Positions 5,302-5,937 of a stretch of 5,937 bases of DNA are shown here, piece after piece. Location of the stretch: positions 1 through 5,937 of the forward strand of contig JAFYRZ010000189.1 of NCBI GenBank assembly GCA_017546745.1, given 5' to 3'. This stretch comes from Clostridia bacterium. GTDB lineage: Bacteria > Bacillota_A > Clostridia > Oscillospirales > CAG-272. The notes beneath the pieces are model-generated. The model was not told the origin of the DNA. It searched no databases and saw only the letters and a program-made list of their open reading frames with translations. Made by a program: the position numbers and the translations under genes. Within the stretch, counting starts at the first letter, position 1. Each line of letters begins with the position of its first letter.

Positions 5302-5937
5302 TTGTCGTTTTTATTAGACACACATACACACGCAGGTGGGGTATGGGGCTTTTTTGAGGAGGTCTTTCTACACGGACTTCTCGACACGTTAAAGCTTATT
5401 CCCTTTCTGTTCCTTACCTATCTCTTAATGGAATTTATCGAGCATAGAGCTGAGGATAAGACCCGCGCCTTTGTTACGAGGGCGGGCAGGCTCGCGCCTC
5501 TTGCGGGCGGTCTTTTCGGCGCTGTACCGCAGTGCGGCTTCTCTGCGGCGGCGGCAAATCTTTATACCGGCAGGGTCATCGGCCTTGGCGCGCTTATTGC
5601 GATCTTTCTCTCTACCTCCGACGAGATGCTACCGATTCTTATCTCGGGCGAGATACAGCTTTATAAGGTGCTTCTGATACTCCTTTACAAGGTGATCGTC
5701 GGCATTTTGGTCGGATTTACGATAGACTTTATTTTAAGGCTTATCAAGCGTCCCTCGCGAGAGATAAACATAGACGAGATATGCGACAACGATAACTGCC
5801 ACTGCGAGAGGGGAATTCTTCCCTCTGCGATACATCACACGGTGACCATCTTTTTCTTCGTATACCTCTTTACCGTAGCGATAAACGCGGCGGTCTACTT
5901 TATCGGTGACGAGGCTTTGGCTTCCGTATTTTACAAC
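5302..5937 (+). CDS. Putative heavy-metal exporter, ArsP_2 / putative manganese transporter family (3' end outside window)
   Basis: 212 codons from TTG 5302 to the window edge; the family is about 10-TM, so roughly half appears present. The start is chosen from GAAAGGTGA (5286-5294) about 8 bases upstream. The next in-frame ATG is at residue 43, inside the first conserved helix, and the frame is closed upstream by TAG at 5239. Visible family features are DTLKLIPFLFLTYLLMEFIEH (28-48), GAVPQCGFSAAA (73-84), FLSTSDEMLPILIS (102-115) and a hydrophilic Cys/His cluster C161xxxxC166-H167-C168 followed by HH (178-179) before the next membrane helix. An extra H8xH10 sits near the N-terminus. From my recall of the family, PQCGFS and the STSDEMLP loop are the signature of PF11449-type permeases annotated as arsenic efflux or manganese transporters. 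The actual substrate is untested and cannot be read from the sequence. It should act in the cytoplasmic membrane. It has its own strong promoter. Confidence 0.88.
   Translation, partial: MSFLLDTHTHAGGVWGFFEEVFLHGLLDTLKLIPFLFLTYLLMEFIEHRAEDKTRAFVTRAGRLAPLAGGLFGAVPQCGFSAAAANLYTGRVIGLGALIAIFLSTSDEMLPILISGEIQLYKVLLILLYKVIVGILVGFTIDFILRLIKRPSREINIDEICDNDNCHCERGILPSAIHHTVTIFFFVYLFTVAINAAVYFIGDEALASVFYN

Noticed and set aside
5471..5677. 68-codon Arg-rich plus-strand open frame
   Set aside because: It overlaps the metal permease frame in another register, and the permease frame carries clear family motifs across the same bases.

Overview
The window looks like chromosomal DNA from a low-to-moderate GC Gram-positive anaerobe of the Clostridia (Bacillota), probably an uncultured gut member. 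This rests on AGGA/GGAGG-type ribosome binding sites, near-consensus sigma-A promoters, a lipobox lipoprotein, surface proteins with Cys-rich 'PTCTxEG...CxxC...IPATGH' repeats, and a Clostridia-type heavy-metal permease. This is inference from protein style; there is no rRNA or marker gene to place it.

Layout. The left three quarters (1-4439) hold two minus-strand genes read right to left. The upstream one (4439-1842) encodes an 865-aa lipoprotein. It has five Cys-rich repeats of about 41 residues, then two copies of a concanavalin A/LamG-like module joined by an acidic Pro linker. After 150 bp containing three inverted repeats comes a second gene (1691 to beyond base 1). It encodes a secreted protein with a Sec signal peptide, a different N-terminal domain, a CxH...CxxC knuckle and the same LamG-like module; its C-terminus is outside the window. 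Both proteins should sit at or beyond the cell surface and most plausibly bind carbohydrate or another extracellular ligand. No catalytic domain was recognised in either.

A 280-bp divergent intergenic region (4440-4719) carries a sigma-A promoter for each direction, a run of nine C and two short inverted repeats. To its right on the plus strand are an unrecognised 159-aa four-helix membrane protein (4720-5199) and the 5' part of a putative 10-TM heavy-metal exporter (ArsP_2 / 'putative manganese transporter' type). The exporter starts with TTG at 5302 and runs off the right edge. It has its own strong promoter, and a terminator-like hairpin overlaps its predicted transcription start.

No RNA genes, mobile elements, CRISPR arrays or prophage genes were seen. 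The least ordinary items are the paralogous modular surface-protein pair, the localised near-identity between the two modules of the lipoprotein gene, the hairpin-rich spacer between the two surface genes, and the promoter/terminator overlap before the permease gene.
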